Origin: Denitratimonas sp037478135
GTDB taxonomy: Bacteria > Pseudomonadota > Gammaproteobacteria > Xanthomonadales > Xanthomonadaceae
Direction: 5' to 3'
Assembly (NCBI RefSeq): GCF_037478135.1
Contig: NZ_JBBHDV010000012.1
Coordinates: 60,851-124,850, forward strand
Length of the DNA: 64,000 bases
Positions 54,669 through 63,983 of the stretch are shown here, piece after piece. The position numbers and the translations under genes were made by a program. The notes under the pieces were generated by a model. That model was not told where the DNA came from, searched no databases, and was given only the letters and a program-made list of their open reading frames with translations. Every line of letters starts with the position of its first letter. Position 1 is the stretch's first letter.

Positions 54669-54775
54669 TGCCACAGGACTTCGATGAGGCAGGGTGAAGG
54701 TGGTCGCCATCAGGGCTCGGAATCACGGCAGAAGTCCGCCATGCAAGCTATTACCAAAGCTGTTCGCAATGAATC
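54669..54775. repeat. Dispersed repeat, copy B (unknown family)
   Basis: Aligns by eye with copy A at 41342-41448. In one frame this copy reads RQKSAMQAITKAVRNESSKT, and copy A in the same register keeps A-x-T-K-x-V-R-x-E-S-S. It may therefore derive from a short coding element. It lies in the 262-base gap upstream of the DUF4394-like gene. Confidence 0.45.
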
Positions 54776-54859
54776 GAGCAAGACCGTCACGCCGGCAGGA
54801 GCCCTGGCCAAGGCCAGTACGCGCCGCATCCGCCGCAAGCTTGCGAACACCCTCCCTGC

Positions 54860-55798
54860 GTGACACGGACCACGCGGCCAGGATGGCCGTGTCCGGTTTG
54901 CGCGCCGCTTCCTGTACATCACCACTCACGCCCGTCCCTGGCTCTGCTGGACTGCGACGCGCTGGCCAACAGCGCCGGTGCCGAACCGCCCGGTTACGCT
55001 TGGCAGTGCGGTTCGCAAGAAATCCCGATGGCCCCGATCCCGTGGCTGACGACGCCTGTTGCGGCGGGTAATCTGGCCTTTGCCTACAACATGGGAGAAT
55101 TTTCTGGTACGCAACAGGGACTGCATGCGTACCTGGTCGGCGATCTGGGTACTGCAACGCTGCTGGGCAATCCCAGTACATCTTTGTTTTTCGCGATGGA
55201 TTTCGACCCCGCCGGCACCACGCTGTACGCCATCCGCGAAACCACCCCGCGTCAACTCGGCACCCTGGACACCAGTGATGGTAGCTTCACCCAGATCGCG
55301 GAACTGGGGGGCACCGGCAACGAACAGGTGACCGGCCTGGCGATCGATCCGATCAGCGGCGTCGCCTACCTTTCGAACGCGCATGGCAACAAAGGAACCC
55401 TTTACACGCTGGATCTTGCCACTGGAGAGGCCAGCCCGATCGGAGATTTCGGAGTTCATCTAATGACCGATATCGCGATGAACTGCCGAGGCGAACTCTA
55501 CGGCCACAGCATCGATGAGGACGCGTTGTATTCGATTGATCCTGCTACCGGCGTGGCAACGTTGATCGGCGATTCCGGCCTCAATGCCAACTTCGCCCAG
55601 GGCATGGACTTCAACAACGCGGACGGCAAGCTGTATGCGGCCGTTTACTTCGGCGGCGGCAACTATGTCTACGGCACCTTCAACCTTCAGACCGGTGAAC
55701 TGGATCCGCTCGGCAGCAACGATCTGAGGGGTGAGTGGGAGATCGCGATTCCTGCCACTTGCAGTCAGATCTTCGAAAACGGTTTCGAATCGCCCTGA
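54860..55798 (+). CDS. DUF4394/beta-propeller-like protein with C-terminal GFE tail; 5' end doubtful
   Basis: A 312-residue protein. The body has repeated strands of the type LFFAMDFDPAGTTLYAI, LAIDPISGVAYLS, LYSIDPATGVATLIGD and MDFNNADGKLYA, like beta-propeller DUF4394 proteins. It ends IFENGFESP. The first 50 residues are Pro/His/Cys-rich and lack a signal peptide, odd for a protein with a tail otherwise seen on exported proteins. The signal may have been lost by a frameshift or replaced by the repeat just upstream. A hairpin terminator follows. Confidence 0.65.
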   Translation: MTRTTRPGWPCPVCAPLPVHHHSRPSLALLDCDALANSAGAEPPGYAWQCGSQEIPMAPIPWLTTPVAAGNLAFAYNMGEFSGTQQGLHAYLVGDLGTATLLGNPSTSLFFAMDFDPAGTTLYAIRETTPRQLGTLDTSDGSFTQIAELGGTGNEQVTGLAIDPISGVAYLSNAHGNKGTLYTLDLATGEASPIGDFGVHLMTDIAMNCRGELYGHSIDEDALYSIDPATGVATLIGDSGLNANFAQGMDFNNADGKLYAAVYFGGGNYVYGTFNLQTGELDPLGSNDLRGEWEIAIPATCSQIFENGFESP

Positions 55799-55807
55799 TG
55801 CAGCTGA

Positions 55808-55838
55808 CGGCTCCATGTCCGGCCCGGACATGGAGCCG
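55808..55838 (+). terminator. Long hairpin after the DUF4394-like gene
   Basis: CGGCTCCATGTCC pairs perfectly with GGACATGGAGCCG around a short GGCCC loop, within ten bases of the stop. No T-tract follows. Confidence 0.65.
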
Positions 55839-55912
55839 CTCGCCAAGCCTGCGTTACCCTGCCGTTTCACGGAATGACGTTCACGGAATGACGCAAGACG
55901 CGGGAGGCGGGT

Positions 55913-56860
55913 ATGGGGCGCTTGATCGATGGACAGTGGCACGACCAGTGGTACGACACCTCCGGTGACGGCCAATTCAAGCGCGAGGAAGCACGCTTCC
56001 GTGACTGGCTCAGCGCCGACGGCAGCCCCGGCCCGGATGGTCAGCACGGGCATCGTGCCGAAGCGGGCCGTTACCGTCTTTATGTGAGCTACGCCTGCCC
56101 CTGGGCGCACCGCACCCTGATCGTGCGGGCGCTCAAAGGGCTGGAGGAGTTGCTGCCGGTGTCGGTGGTGCATTGGCGCATGCTTGAACATGGCTGGACC
56201 TTCGAGGAAGGCCCCGGCGTCACGCCCGAACCGGTGATGGGCGCCCGTTTCCTGCATCAGCTCTACACCCGCGCCCAGCCCGGCATGAGCGGTCGGGTCA
56301 CGGTGCCGCTGCTGTGGGATCAGCGCGGGGGCCGCATCATCAGCAATGAATCCTCCGAGCTGATCCGGATGTTCAACACCGCCTTCGACGATCTTGGCGC
56401 GCACCCGGGCGATTTCTACCCGGCCGCGCTGCGCGGACAGATCGATGCGATCAACGAACGGGTCTACGAGCACGTCAACAACGGCGTCTACCGTGCCGGT
56501 TTCGCCACCACCCAGGCCGCTTACGAGGAAGCGGTGCGACCGCTGTTCCAGACCCTGGACTGGCTGGAGGAAAAACTCGCCGCCGCCGACTGGCTGATCG
56601 GCGACCGGCTTACCGAAGCCGACATCCGCCTGTTCACCACGCTGGTGCGTTTCGATGCCGTCTACCACGGCCACTTCAAATGCAATCTGCGCCGCATCGC
56701 CGATTACCCGGCGCTGCACGCCTTCACCGCGCGCATGATGGCGCTGCCCGGCATCCGCGACACCGTCCATATGGATCACATCAAACGCCACTATTACGAA
56801 AGCCACCGCACCATCAACCCCACCGGCATCGTGCCGCTGGGGCCGGTGGAGGTGTATTGA
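55913..56860 (+). CDS. Glutathionyl-hydroquinone reductase (Xi-class glutathione transferase)
   Basis: A 315-residue enzyme that removes glutathione from glutathionyl-hydroquinones. The catalytic Cys is in YACPWAHRTLI (about 62), typical of the YqjG/PcpF group. ISNESSELIRMFN (glutathione contacts) and the C-terminal helical domain (ADWLIGDRLTEADIRLFTTLVRFD) follow. Length is normal for the family. Convergent with crcB. Confidence 0.93.
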   Translation: MGRLIDGQWHDQWYDTSGDGQFKREEARFRDWLSADGSPGPDGQHGHRAEAGRYRLYVSYACPWAHRTLIVRALKGLEELLPVSVVHWRMLEHGWTFEEGPGVTPEPVMGARFLHQLYTRAQPGMSGRVTVPLLWDQRGGRIISNESSELIRMFNTAFDDLGAHPGDFYPAALRGQIDAINERVYEHVNNGVYRAGFATTQAAYEEAVRPLFQTLDWLEEKLAAADWLIGDRLTEADIRLFTTLVRFDAVYHGHFKCNLRRIADYPALHAFTARMMALPGIRDTVHMDHIKRHYYESHRTINPTGIVPLGPVEVY

Positions 56861-57016
56861 GGGCTGGGTGCGCATGCCGGTCTGGGTGTCGTGCGCGTGC
56901 CGCAAACCGATGCTATCAGTCAGCCCAGCCCGCCCATTTGATGCGCATGTACTCGTCCAAGCCATGGCGCACGCCTACGGGCCCTGGCAAAGCGGCGCAT
57001 GCAGCCACGGACCGCC

Positions 57017-57400
57017 TCAGCGGGGAAGCATGGAGACGAGCTTGAAGCCCAGCCAGACGGCCGTGAGGCCGAAGACCACGCTGCCGCCGGCGTACAGCGC
57101 GGCGGTCACCAGGTCGCCGCGCCGGATCAGCTGCATCGCTTCCAGGCCGAACGCGGAAAACGTGGTGAACCCGCCCAGCAGGCCGGTGAACAGGAACAGA
57201 CGCGCGTCCGGACCGAACAGCTCGTAGCGCTCGGTGGCCCCGGCCATCAGACCCACCACCAGGCAGCCGAGGACGTTGACCGTGAACGTGCCGAGCGGAA
57301 AGTGCTGCTGCACGGTCATGTGCAGGACCAGGCCGCCCAGCGTGTAGCGGGCGATCGAACCGAGGAAGCCACCCAGGCCGACGAGCAGGAGGTTGTGCAT
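57017..57400 (-). CDS. crcB: Fluoride exporter CrcB/Fluc
   Basis: A 127-residue, four-helix fluoride channel. Family patterns include GGFLGSIARYTLGGL at the N-terminus, GTFTVNVLGCLVVGL and the conserved GGFTTFSAFGLE. The start at 57400 is chosen over the longer frame because it begins right at the first helix. No fluoride riboswitch is visible upstream; a small inverted repeat at 57417-57432 is there instead. Confidence 0.94.
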   Translation of the reverse strand: MHNLLLVGLGGFLGSIARYTLGGLVLHMTVQQHFPLGTFTVNVLGCLVVGLMAGATERYELFGPDARLFLFTGLLGGFTTFSAFGLEAMQLIRRGDLVTAALYAGGSVVFGLTAVWLGFKLVSMLPR

Positions 57401-57479
57401 GGGGATTACGAGACCTGACGGGCAAGCCCGTCGCTGGATGTCGTTGAGAAGTATGGATCCCGGGTCGACGATCCTCAAC

Positions 57480-58001
57480 GGCGCGCACCATTGGAACCGC
57501 GCCGTGCCCGGGCAAAGCCAGACTCGAATTTACATCAGGGCATGGAAGAGCCGCGATGCCAGTGGCCGCTGGACCAAGCAGGAGTTTGATGCGCGCGGGT
57601 TTGCCACCAAGACCTGCGCCTCCACCGCAGCGGACACCACACCCACCTGCGGCAGCACCTTCTACACCGCTGTGGAACAGGTGGATGCGCGCGGTGCCGT
57701 GACGCTGGAGCGGCGCGGCTCCAGCGCGGGGCCCACCATCAGCCGCAGCTGCAACGCGCTCAACGGGCAACTGGTCGGCGTGTGCACCGGCACCGGCTGT
57801 ACGGTGCAGAACGCGCTCTACGACTACGACAACAAGGGCCAGATCACCTACCGCGAGCAGGCCGGGCGCTATGCCGAGCGCTTCCAGTACGACGACGCCG
57901 ACCGCCTGACCCTGGGCTGGTTCGAATCCCTGGGCGGCACGTATTGCGGCACCAGCGCGCCGTCTTTTCAAAGCGGAGGCCAGCCGCACACAAGCCCTTA
58001 G
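57480..58001 (+). pseudogene. Remnant of an Rhs/YD-repeat protein gene
   Basis: The open stretch has YD-repeat sequence: TKQEFDARGFATKTC, EQVDARGAVTLERRG, ALYDYDNKGQITYREQAG and RFQYDDADRLTLGW. Rhs proteins are normally over 1000 residues; here about 160 remain. There is no plausible start, and the frame loses similarity near 57960 and stops at 58001. It lies just left of the probable att site, so it may be an earlier casualty of insertions here. Confidence 0.7.
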
Positions 58002-58128
58002 TCAGGCTCGAGCTCTTCAGTTCTGCACGTCAGGAAAAACGGTCACATTTTGGCCACAAGACATCATCCTCAGGTTGTTCTTGCTGCGAATAAGTGCTGA
58101 AAAGTCTTGGAAAATCAATGGGATGTGA

Positions 58129-58153
58129 TGGCGCGCCTGGAGGGATTCGAACC
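58129..58153 (-). other. tRNA 3'-end fragment, probable attachment site of an integrative element
   Basis: On the minus strand this reads GGTTCGAATCCCTCC followed by AGGCGCGCCA: a T-loop, the 3' half of the T-stem, an acceptor strand and CCA. A tRNA-Arg with a GCGCCTG 5' end would fit. The 5' half of the T-stem does not pair (CCA where GAG is needed) and no anticodon arm follows, so it is a fragment. It sits in an AT-richer 357-base gene-free gap (58002-58358) beside the recombinase-like gene, as att sites usually do. Confidence 0.72.
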
Positions 58154-58358
58154 TGGCTTCGGAAGCTACCACTCAATAGCTACATAGAGTGATTTCAATC
58201 GTTCTTATCCACACAAATCAAACCATAAGCTATTGATTATAAGAACTAATAAATAGACGTAATGTACCTTTGAGGTTGGCCAGACGACGCTCTGTGTCTA
58301 TTGACATCGCGTAATGATCTGGATTTTCATGGCACAGACCTGACCCCAATGGTGAGTA

Positions 58359-61300
58359 ATGGCTCATGTGACAGCTGATGCATCCGACTCGTCGGAGGAG
58401 TGCCAGATCAGTCTGGCCGGGATGCCCCAGACCATGGGGATCCCGATCGCGATTCGGGGCTGGCACGGCCCTCTCTGTCACGCACTCAGGGACATCCTGT
58501 CGAGCCCCCCGGCAGAGGCGCACCTGTTCAGGCGGGTGCTTAGTCACGCCGCTCGATACGGCAATGACTTGGCTCGCGATGCAAGCTCCGAGCCCATAGG
58601 CAAAAATCGAAGGCCTGCTGAGTTTCCGCTTGCCTCGCTCCTGCTGGCCATGCCCGCTCGGCCATCCGCGCTGGAGCGAACCTTGGCGTGGCTCATCCTG
58701 GAAGCGCACCTGTCCTTCGGGTATGGGGAACTCGTTGTGGCCTTGGCCCAGATTCTCCGCGGCTTGGTTGGCAAAGGAACCTCCAAGCTCAAGGACACCA
58801 TTGCCAGATGCAACGGGCCAACGCGACTGATCGCAAAGATGGGGCGGCTGGAAGCGATGGCTCCGGAGCTCGGCATTACCGGACACCAGACATTTGACTC
58901 CCTCTGGCGCTGCGAACTTGAAGCCTTCTGCGTAGCGCTGGTTCGGCAGCTCGAGCCGGATCCTGCAGAGGCTGATTATGTCGTCGGGGTGCCAATCGAT
59001 CAGCCTAGCGCTCTGACGGAAAATCCGACGGAGCAGCAAGGCGACGACCCGGAAGAAGGTGTGCATTTTCCATCATCGCCCGTACAACCCTGGCAGAAGA
59101 TTCGTGGGCCCAGGATGAGGCATGCTCTGGACTGGTCCGTGCACATGAGTCGACAGAGCTCGCCGGATCTGCTGAGGCCCAAGGAAAACGTCATGCCCGC
59201 AGATCTTCGACGGCGCGAGTGGCAAATCGCCTTGGCCCGTACCGAGAGCGCCCTCGCGCAATGCGACCTGTTTGCAGCGCAGTACGAGCTTGCGGCGGTG
59301 CTTTCGATAGAGTGCGGATTGAATGCCCGCGAAGCCTCCAGCGTCGGCTTCGGATCGAGCACCGCCGGTCAGATCCCGGTGATAGATCTTGCGGCACGCG
59401 CCTTGCGACGCCCTGAGCTGCTTCCGCCCAACTACTTCATTCCAGATGCAAACGATGATCGATGGCTGCCTACGGGAGGGGACGTCATTTTTCCGTTGTC
59501 CTCGAACTGCACTTCGCTCGCCATGCAGCTGCTTGAGGCACGCGAAGCGCAGCCGGAATCCTGGTCAAACCACCTCCTGCTGACAGGGTCGATCGACAAG
59601 GCGAAGCTTCGTGCCGCAACCAGATCCCAGTATCGCCTGTCCCTCGCGATAGGCATTGCCGACGTCCTTGGGCCAGATGCCGCCCAACGGGCTTTTGGTG
59701 ACTCGTTCGGATTGTCCACCGCGCCAGTCTTCTATGGGTCGTACCCTGCGCTGGAACTGGCACGCACGATTGCCACGGTGAATGATTTCACTGACGACGT
59801 GAGGTCCGATGCCCCGTGGGAATCGGTCGCTGCACATTGGCTGGGCTCAAGGGTCAGACCGGCAATGCCTCCGTATCAGAAGGTTTGGGTGCAACTGCAG
59901 GGTGACGGCAAGCGCTCCAGGGGCCGTCCATCGGACCGCAAAGTACTCCAGGAGTGGCGCCAGCGACGAGATCGCCTAGCGATCCACTTCCTCCTGGCGA
60001 CGGGGTGCCGGCCAGCGAATAGCTTGGCGAGCATGGTCATTCAGGACTTCCTGCCAAAGGATGCCCTTGCACTCGTAACTGACAAGGTAACGGACCCCGC
60101 ACACACCACGCGTCTTGTTTGCACGGGATGGCGCTTCACAGGGGAGCTCGAAAGCTTCATCAATGAACTGTCGCGCGTTGCTCGCAACAGCGAAATCGTT
60201 GAGGCGAAGAATCTCGCATCCAAGATCCTTTCGGGCGCGGCACCCTTGTTCTCCATTCCAACAGAGAGGGAGCCGGAGCCGATCAACATCCGGAACTTGC
60301 TGAGCCTTCTCGATCCGTTATGGGCACATCGCCCCAACCTCCATCGGCACGGGCTATATCAGTTCCTGATCCAGCGAGGTGTTGATCCCGAGCTCCGGTA
60401 TTTCCAGATGGGATGGCTATCGCACGACCACCATGCCACTTCCGATTCCGCACCATTTCCTCCGGGGCAACTGGGCCGGGAGCTGGCCGGCGTTGTCGAT
60501 GACTGGCTTGCACAGTGCGGATGGTCGGGCGGTAGAAGGGCCACTGCTCCGGACACACTGGTTCCTCGGGTATGCCTGCAGGACTGGATGGTCAGGCGTA
60601 AATCGCATGCCATCACTGCCGATGCGGCGTTCGCCGCGCTGAGGGCCGAGCTCAACGAGATCGGGGGCGCTCTTGATGGCGAGGTGTGGGAACGGATCCG
60701 GGTGGATGCCGAGCAAGTACTGTCGAGCTTCGATGCTACGGGCTCGAGCAGTTGCCCATCCTTTCAGCCACGCAGCGATGCGTCTTCCCGCGCGGACGAA
60801 CCGAAGACGATCAGCCAACTACAAGTGGAAGCCATTTTGGCGTCATTCGCCACAGCTACAACCAGCGCTGCGGAACGCTACGTCGCCACCAAGCTGCTCC
60901 ACAAGGCCTTGCTGAACACGGCGAAGGCGCATTCCGTGCGGGTGTATCTTCCGGAGGTACCGGTCCTGTCGCGGTACCGAATTCCCAGCCCATTCCTTCC
61001 AGGTGTGGGTCTTGCGGTCGCACAAGTTGACGCATTCAAGGAAGCGATAGCGGCGCATGTAGCCGAGCTGATTGATATCAGTGGGCCAAAAGCCGCAGCG
61101 GATCTGGCTGCAGCCGCTGTCTGGTCCATCGTGCTGCAAACTTCGTACTGTGATCTGGACGATGTGGTTGGGCTACTTCGAGGTATCACGAGAAGCCAGC
61201 ACTCGAATGCCGAACCATGGTTGCTGCGCGTTCCCTTCAGGAATGGTCATGTGGTTCTCACAGGTGACCTGGCAGTGTTGGCACGCCGTCTGGTGAGGGT

Positions 61301-63503
61301 TGAGGGTTGGAGCGACGTGCTGGAAGCGCATGCGAGGAATGGCTTCTCTTCGCTGGGAAGCTTTGTCAGGAAGCTGGTGCCGGACCTATGCGACCCGAGG
61401 GATGCGGCTGCGAAAATAGCCTGCAAGATGGTCGAGACAGCGCGCGTGGCGGGCGTGATCACGTTGAATGGTGCCGAGCGCCTGATTCTCAACAAAATCG
61501 TTGATCCGGTTTCAACATTGGCAGATCGAGCGGTTGCGGTTGCTGATAGCCGTACAGTCCACGGTGGCAGGGATGCTCGGCATGCGCCCAGCAAGCTGAA
61601 CAACGAATGCCCACACACCGGAAGAAATCCACCGCATGTACCAGTGAGGGACATTTCCAGAGTCTTGAATGCCCTCAATCCCGACTATGGTGGTGAGATC
61701 ATGGGCCGCCCCGCTGAACCAGTCGCGAGGCGTCACCGCCAGGTGAAGCTGGTACTGGAGGATGCGCTCTCCAAAGTCGGTGCCACCCCCACCGTCAGCC
61801 GCTTGGTTCTGGAATACGCGTGGCACCTGCTTGAACGAGGTGGACCGCGTAGCAGCGGCGGCCAGGCGATAAGCACGATCTACAAGACAACCCACCAACT
61901 TCTATCCGTACTTCGACACATCGATGCCGACGAAAACCTTGAGGATCTGGCTTCTGAAGAGCTGACAGCTATTTGCCGTCTGGCTTGCGAGACATCAAGA
62001 CGGCGCAGCAGTCGTGAAGTGCTTGGAGCGCTTGGCAGGTTCTTCCGCCATATCGCTCGCCGGTATCGGGTTACAAATCCTGATTGGGACATCCTCTATC
62101 GAACATTCGGCGTAGCCGTCCCAGGAGGAGATCCTGCATTGGTGGGCGATCTTGAGGCGGACAGGGTTATCGCGCAGCTCTACAGCAACCTGTTGCTGCT
62201 GGATGCCGTCGATACGGACCCTTCCGAGAAGCGCTACCGGGAGCTCTGCCTTGCTGCAGCCCTGATAGCGGAGGCATCCGGTGCCAGGCCCAGATCAATT
62301 CATGGCTTGACGTTCGGTGACGTCGTACTTGGCAGTGAATGCGACTACATACATCTCAGGGCGCGCGGCCGCTTTGCGTCAATCAAAACCCGAACGGCTG
62401 CGGGCTTCATCCCGCTGGAAGGCGACATCTGGGCCAAGTACGCTCCATGGTTCGCCAATTGGCTCAATGACGCTTGCGCGACACTCTCCCCGGAGCTGCT
62501 TGACGCCATTCCAATCTTCCAGATTCCTGGTGAGGCACTTGGCGTGCGTTACGAGAAAAAAAGAGTGTTCGAACCCATCGGTTCGTTGATTCGCTGGAGT
62601 ACACAACAACCAAGGGGCCGAACCTACTGGATGCGCAAGCGAAGGGTGCGGGCCAGACACCTTGCCGTCCAATCCAAGGCGGGGGCCCGAGCCCGCGACA
62701 TGGCCCGGGCGATGCGGCTGGATGGTCATGCCCTGATCCTGACGCCCGTGGCGAGGTACCTGAGCGAACCAACGGCGTACTCGACTCTCGATGTCGGCAC
62801 ACATGTGATCGCATCCCGTGCCGGCGCGGCCGCCATTACTGGTTTGCCTGTCAGGCAAGTTGATCGAGCTGGACCCGCCAATGGCATCGAAACGCGAAGA
62901 CGCACTGCAAAGCTGCTGCGGCTCGGCCCATCGCGCGTAGAGGACATGGAGCTCCCAGACGCACCAGAGCTTCCTCGTTACCGATCGGATCTGACTTGGG
63001 CCAGCTTGGATCGAATTCTGCGGGACTTGGCCAATGGCAACGATGAAAGCTGGGTTGCTTCCCGGCACTCGGCGCAAAAGCAGCAGATCGAGTCGATCTG
63101 TCGCGCAAAGCAGGCGCTTGAGGCGAGGCTGGGAGTCCGGATTGGGACGGACAAGGGTGGTCTCGGTCCACCTCGCCGTTCCGGGCAGTCATCTGGATGG
63201 TTCGATCTGCTCGATCGTGAAGATGCCCGTCTGATCCCGATTGCAGACGATTGGGTCGCGGTCGCGGGTGGCGGCCAGCTGGATCAGGGCTGTCGACTCT
63301 ACGGCAGCCAGGCAGTTGGTGGATTGGCGGAATTGGCCCGGGAACTCGGACTGGAATTGGCACGCAGTGAGTTGGTCGGCGGCCATGGGGTTTCCCTGAT
63401 CCGAGTTGTCGGAAGAAGTGGATCGGTATATGGCGCGTGGCCGGTGCTCCGGTGGGTTCTGGCGGTGGTGTGGATCAGCCAGCACCGCGCGATGAAGCCC
63501 TGA
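58359..63503 (+). CDS. Giant protein with two tyrosine-recombinase-like regions
   Basis: A 1714-residue protein beside a probable att site. Residues 1-520 are unrecognised. Region 1 (about 520-720) has FLLATGCRPANSLASM, a late NLHRHGLYQFLIQRGVD and GWLSHDHH, but no clear catalytic Tyr (APF instead). Region 2 (about 1160-1470) has a SAM-like helical part, then ASGARPRSIHGLTFGDV, the Lys strand IKTRTAAGFIPLEG, ARHLAVQSKAG, LDGHALILTPVARYL: Arg, Lys, Arg, His and Tyr in order. It looks like a tandem recombinase in which only the second region may be active (inference). No known family comes to mind. Confidence 0.7.
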   Translation: MAHVTADASDSSEECQISLAGMPQTMGIPIAIRGWHGPLCHALRDILSSPPAEAHLFRRVLSHAARYGNDLARDASSEPIGKNRRPAEFPLASLLLAMPARPSALERTLAWLILEAHLSFGYGELVVALAQILRGLVGKGTSKLKDTIARCNGPTRLIAKMGRLEAMAPELGITGHQTFDSLWRCELEAFCVALVRQLEPDPAEADYVVGVPIDQPSALTENPTEQQGDDPEEGVHFPSSPVQPWQKIRGPRMRHALDWSVHMSRQSSPDLLRPKENVMPADLRRREWQIALARTESALAQCDLFAAQYELAAVLSIECGLNAREASSVGFGSSTAGQIPVIDLAARALRRPELLPPNYFIPDANDDRWLPTGGDVIFPLSSNCTSLAMQLLEAREAQPESWSNHLLLTGSIDKAKLRAATRSQYRLSLAIGIADVLGPDAAQRAFGDSFGLSTAPVFYGSYPALELARTIATVNDFTDDVRSDAPWESVAAHWLGSRVRPAMPPYQKVWVQLQGDGKRSRGRPSDRKVLQEWRQRRDRLAIHFLLATGCRPANSLASMVIQDFLPKDALALVTDKVTDPAHTTRLVCTGWRFTGELESFINELSRVARNSEIVEAKNLASKILSGAAPLFSIPTEREPEPINIRNLLSLLDPLWAHRPNLHRHGLYQFLIQRGVDPELRYFQMGWLSHDHHATSDSAPFPPGQLGRELAGVVDDWLAQCGWSGGRRATAPDTLVPRVCLQDWMVRRKSHAITADAAFAALRAELNEIGGALDGEVWERIRVDAEQVLSSFDATGSSSCPSFQPRSDASSRADEPKTISQLQVEAILASFATATTSAAERYVATKLLHKALLNTAKAHSVRVYLPEVPVLSRYRIPSPFLPGVGLAVAQVDAFKEAIAAHVAELIDISGPKAAADLAAAAVWSIVLQTSYCDLDDVVGLLRGITRSQHSNAEPWLLRVPFRNGHVVLTGDLAVLARRLVRVEGWSDVLEAHARNGFSSLGSFVRKLVPDLCDPRDAAAKIACKMVETARVAGVITLNGAERLILNKIVDPVSTLADRAVAVADSRTVHGGRDARHAPSKLNNECPHTGRNPPHVPVRDISRVLNALNPDYGGEIMGRPAEPVARRHRQVKLVLEDALSKVGATPTVSRLVLEYAWHLLERGGPRSSGGQAISTIYKTTHQLLSVLRHIDADENLEDLASEELTAICRLACETSRRRSSREVLGALGRFFRHIARRYRVTNPDWDILYRTFGVAVPGGDPALVGDLEADRVIAQLYSNLLLLDAVDTDPSEKRYRELCLAAALIAEASGARPRSIHGLTFGDVVLGSECDYIHLRARGRFASIKTRTAAGFIPLEGDIWAKYAPWFANWLNDACATLSPELLDAIPIFQIPGEALGVRYEKKRVFEPIGSLIRWSTQQPRGRTYWMRKRRVRARHLAVQSKAGARARDMARAMRLDGHALILTPVARYLSEPTAYSTLDVGTHVIASRAGAAAITGLPVRQVDRAGPANGIETRRRTAKLLRLGPSRVEDMELPDAPELPRYRSDLTWASLDRILRDLANGNDESWVASRHSAQKQQIESICRAKQALEARLGVRIGTDKGGLGPPRRSGQSSGWFDLLDREDARLIPIADDWVAVAGGGQLDQGCRLYGSQAVGGLAELARELGLELARSELVGGHGVSLIRVVGRSGSVYGAWPVLRWVLAVVWISQHRAMKP

Positions 63504-63668
63504 TCTGTGCCATCTACAGTGCGATGTCCTCGACGACGAGGCGGCCAACCCGGGAATGGTGACTGCAAACGGAGCCTTTTCCTTGGATCAGCACCGACGA
63601 AGTCATAGTACATAGATCTCCGGCCAGTGGATGATCGGCAGTCGCCGGCTCTGGCTCTGGAGACGAGT

Positions 63669-63983
63669 ATGGCGAGGAAGAAGGTAGAGTTTTGCGGAAG
63701 TAATTTCGTTAACGTCGCGAGGTTGATGGTCAGGTCCGATCGACTTCGCTTTGACGACATGGGGCGCTTGGTTGAAGACCCGCAGTTACTGTCGTCCTTC
63801 AACTTTCTGGTGGATGCAGTCAGGGAAGCGTCCAAGGAGGAGCTTAGATTCGGCGATATCTGCGCCGTCGAGAGTGCATACATCGTTGACATCTATTGTG
63901 TTACTGGACTTACCGAGAAGGGTGGCGGATTCAACCGCGAAGTGCAACGCGTGAGTGGTGAAAGAATACCTCGAAAGGGGTGA
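63669..63983 (+). CDS. Small protein of the integrative element, unknown function
   Basis: A 104-residue protein starting MARKKVEFCGSNF, with no signal peptide or membrane segment and a Gly-rich C-terminus (EKGGGFNREVQ). I do not recognise it. It follows the giant recombinase-like gene by 165 bases on the same strand and so probably belongs to the element. Confidence 0.5.
   Translation: MARKKVEFCGSNFVNVARLMVRSDRLRFDDMGRLVEDPQLLSSFNFLVDAVREASKEELRFGDICAVESAYIVDIYCVTGLTEKGGGFNREVQRVSGERIPRKG

Noticed and set aside
57401..57500. A fluoride riboswitch upstream of crcB
   Set aside because: The conserved fluoride riboswitch pattern is not visible; only a short inverted repeat (57417-57432) is present.
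58129..58205. An intact tRNA gene on the minus strand
   Set aside because: Only the T-loop, the 3' T-stem strand and the acceptor/CCA end are present. The 5' T-stem strand does not pair and no D-arm or anticodon arm follows.
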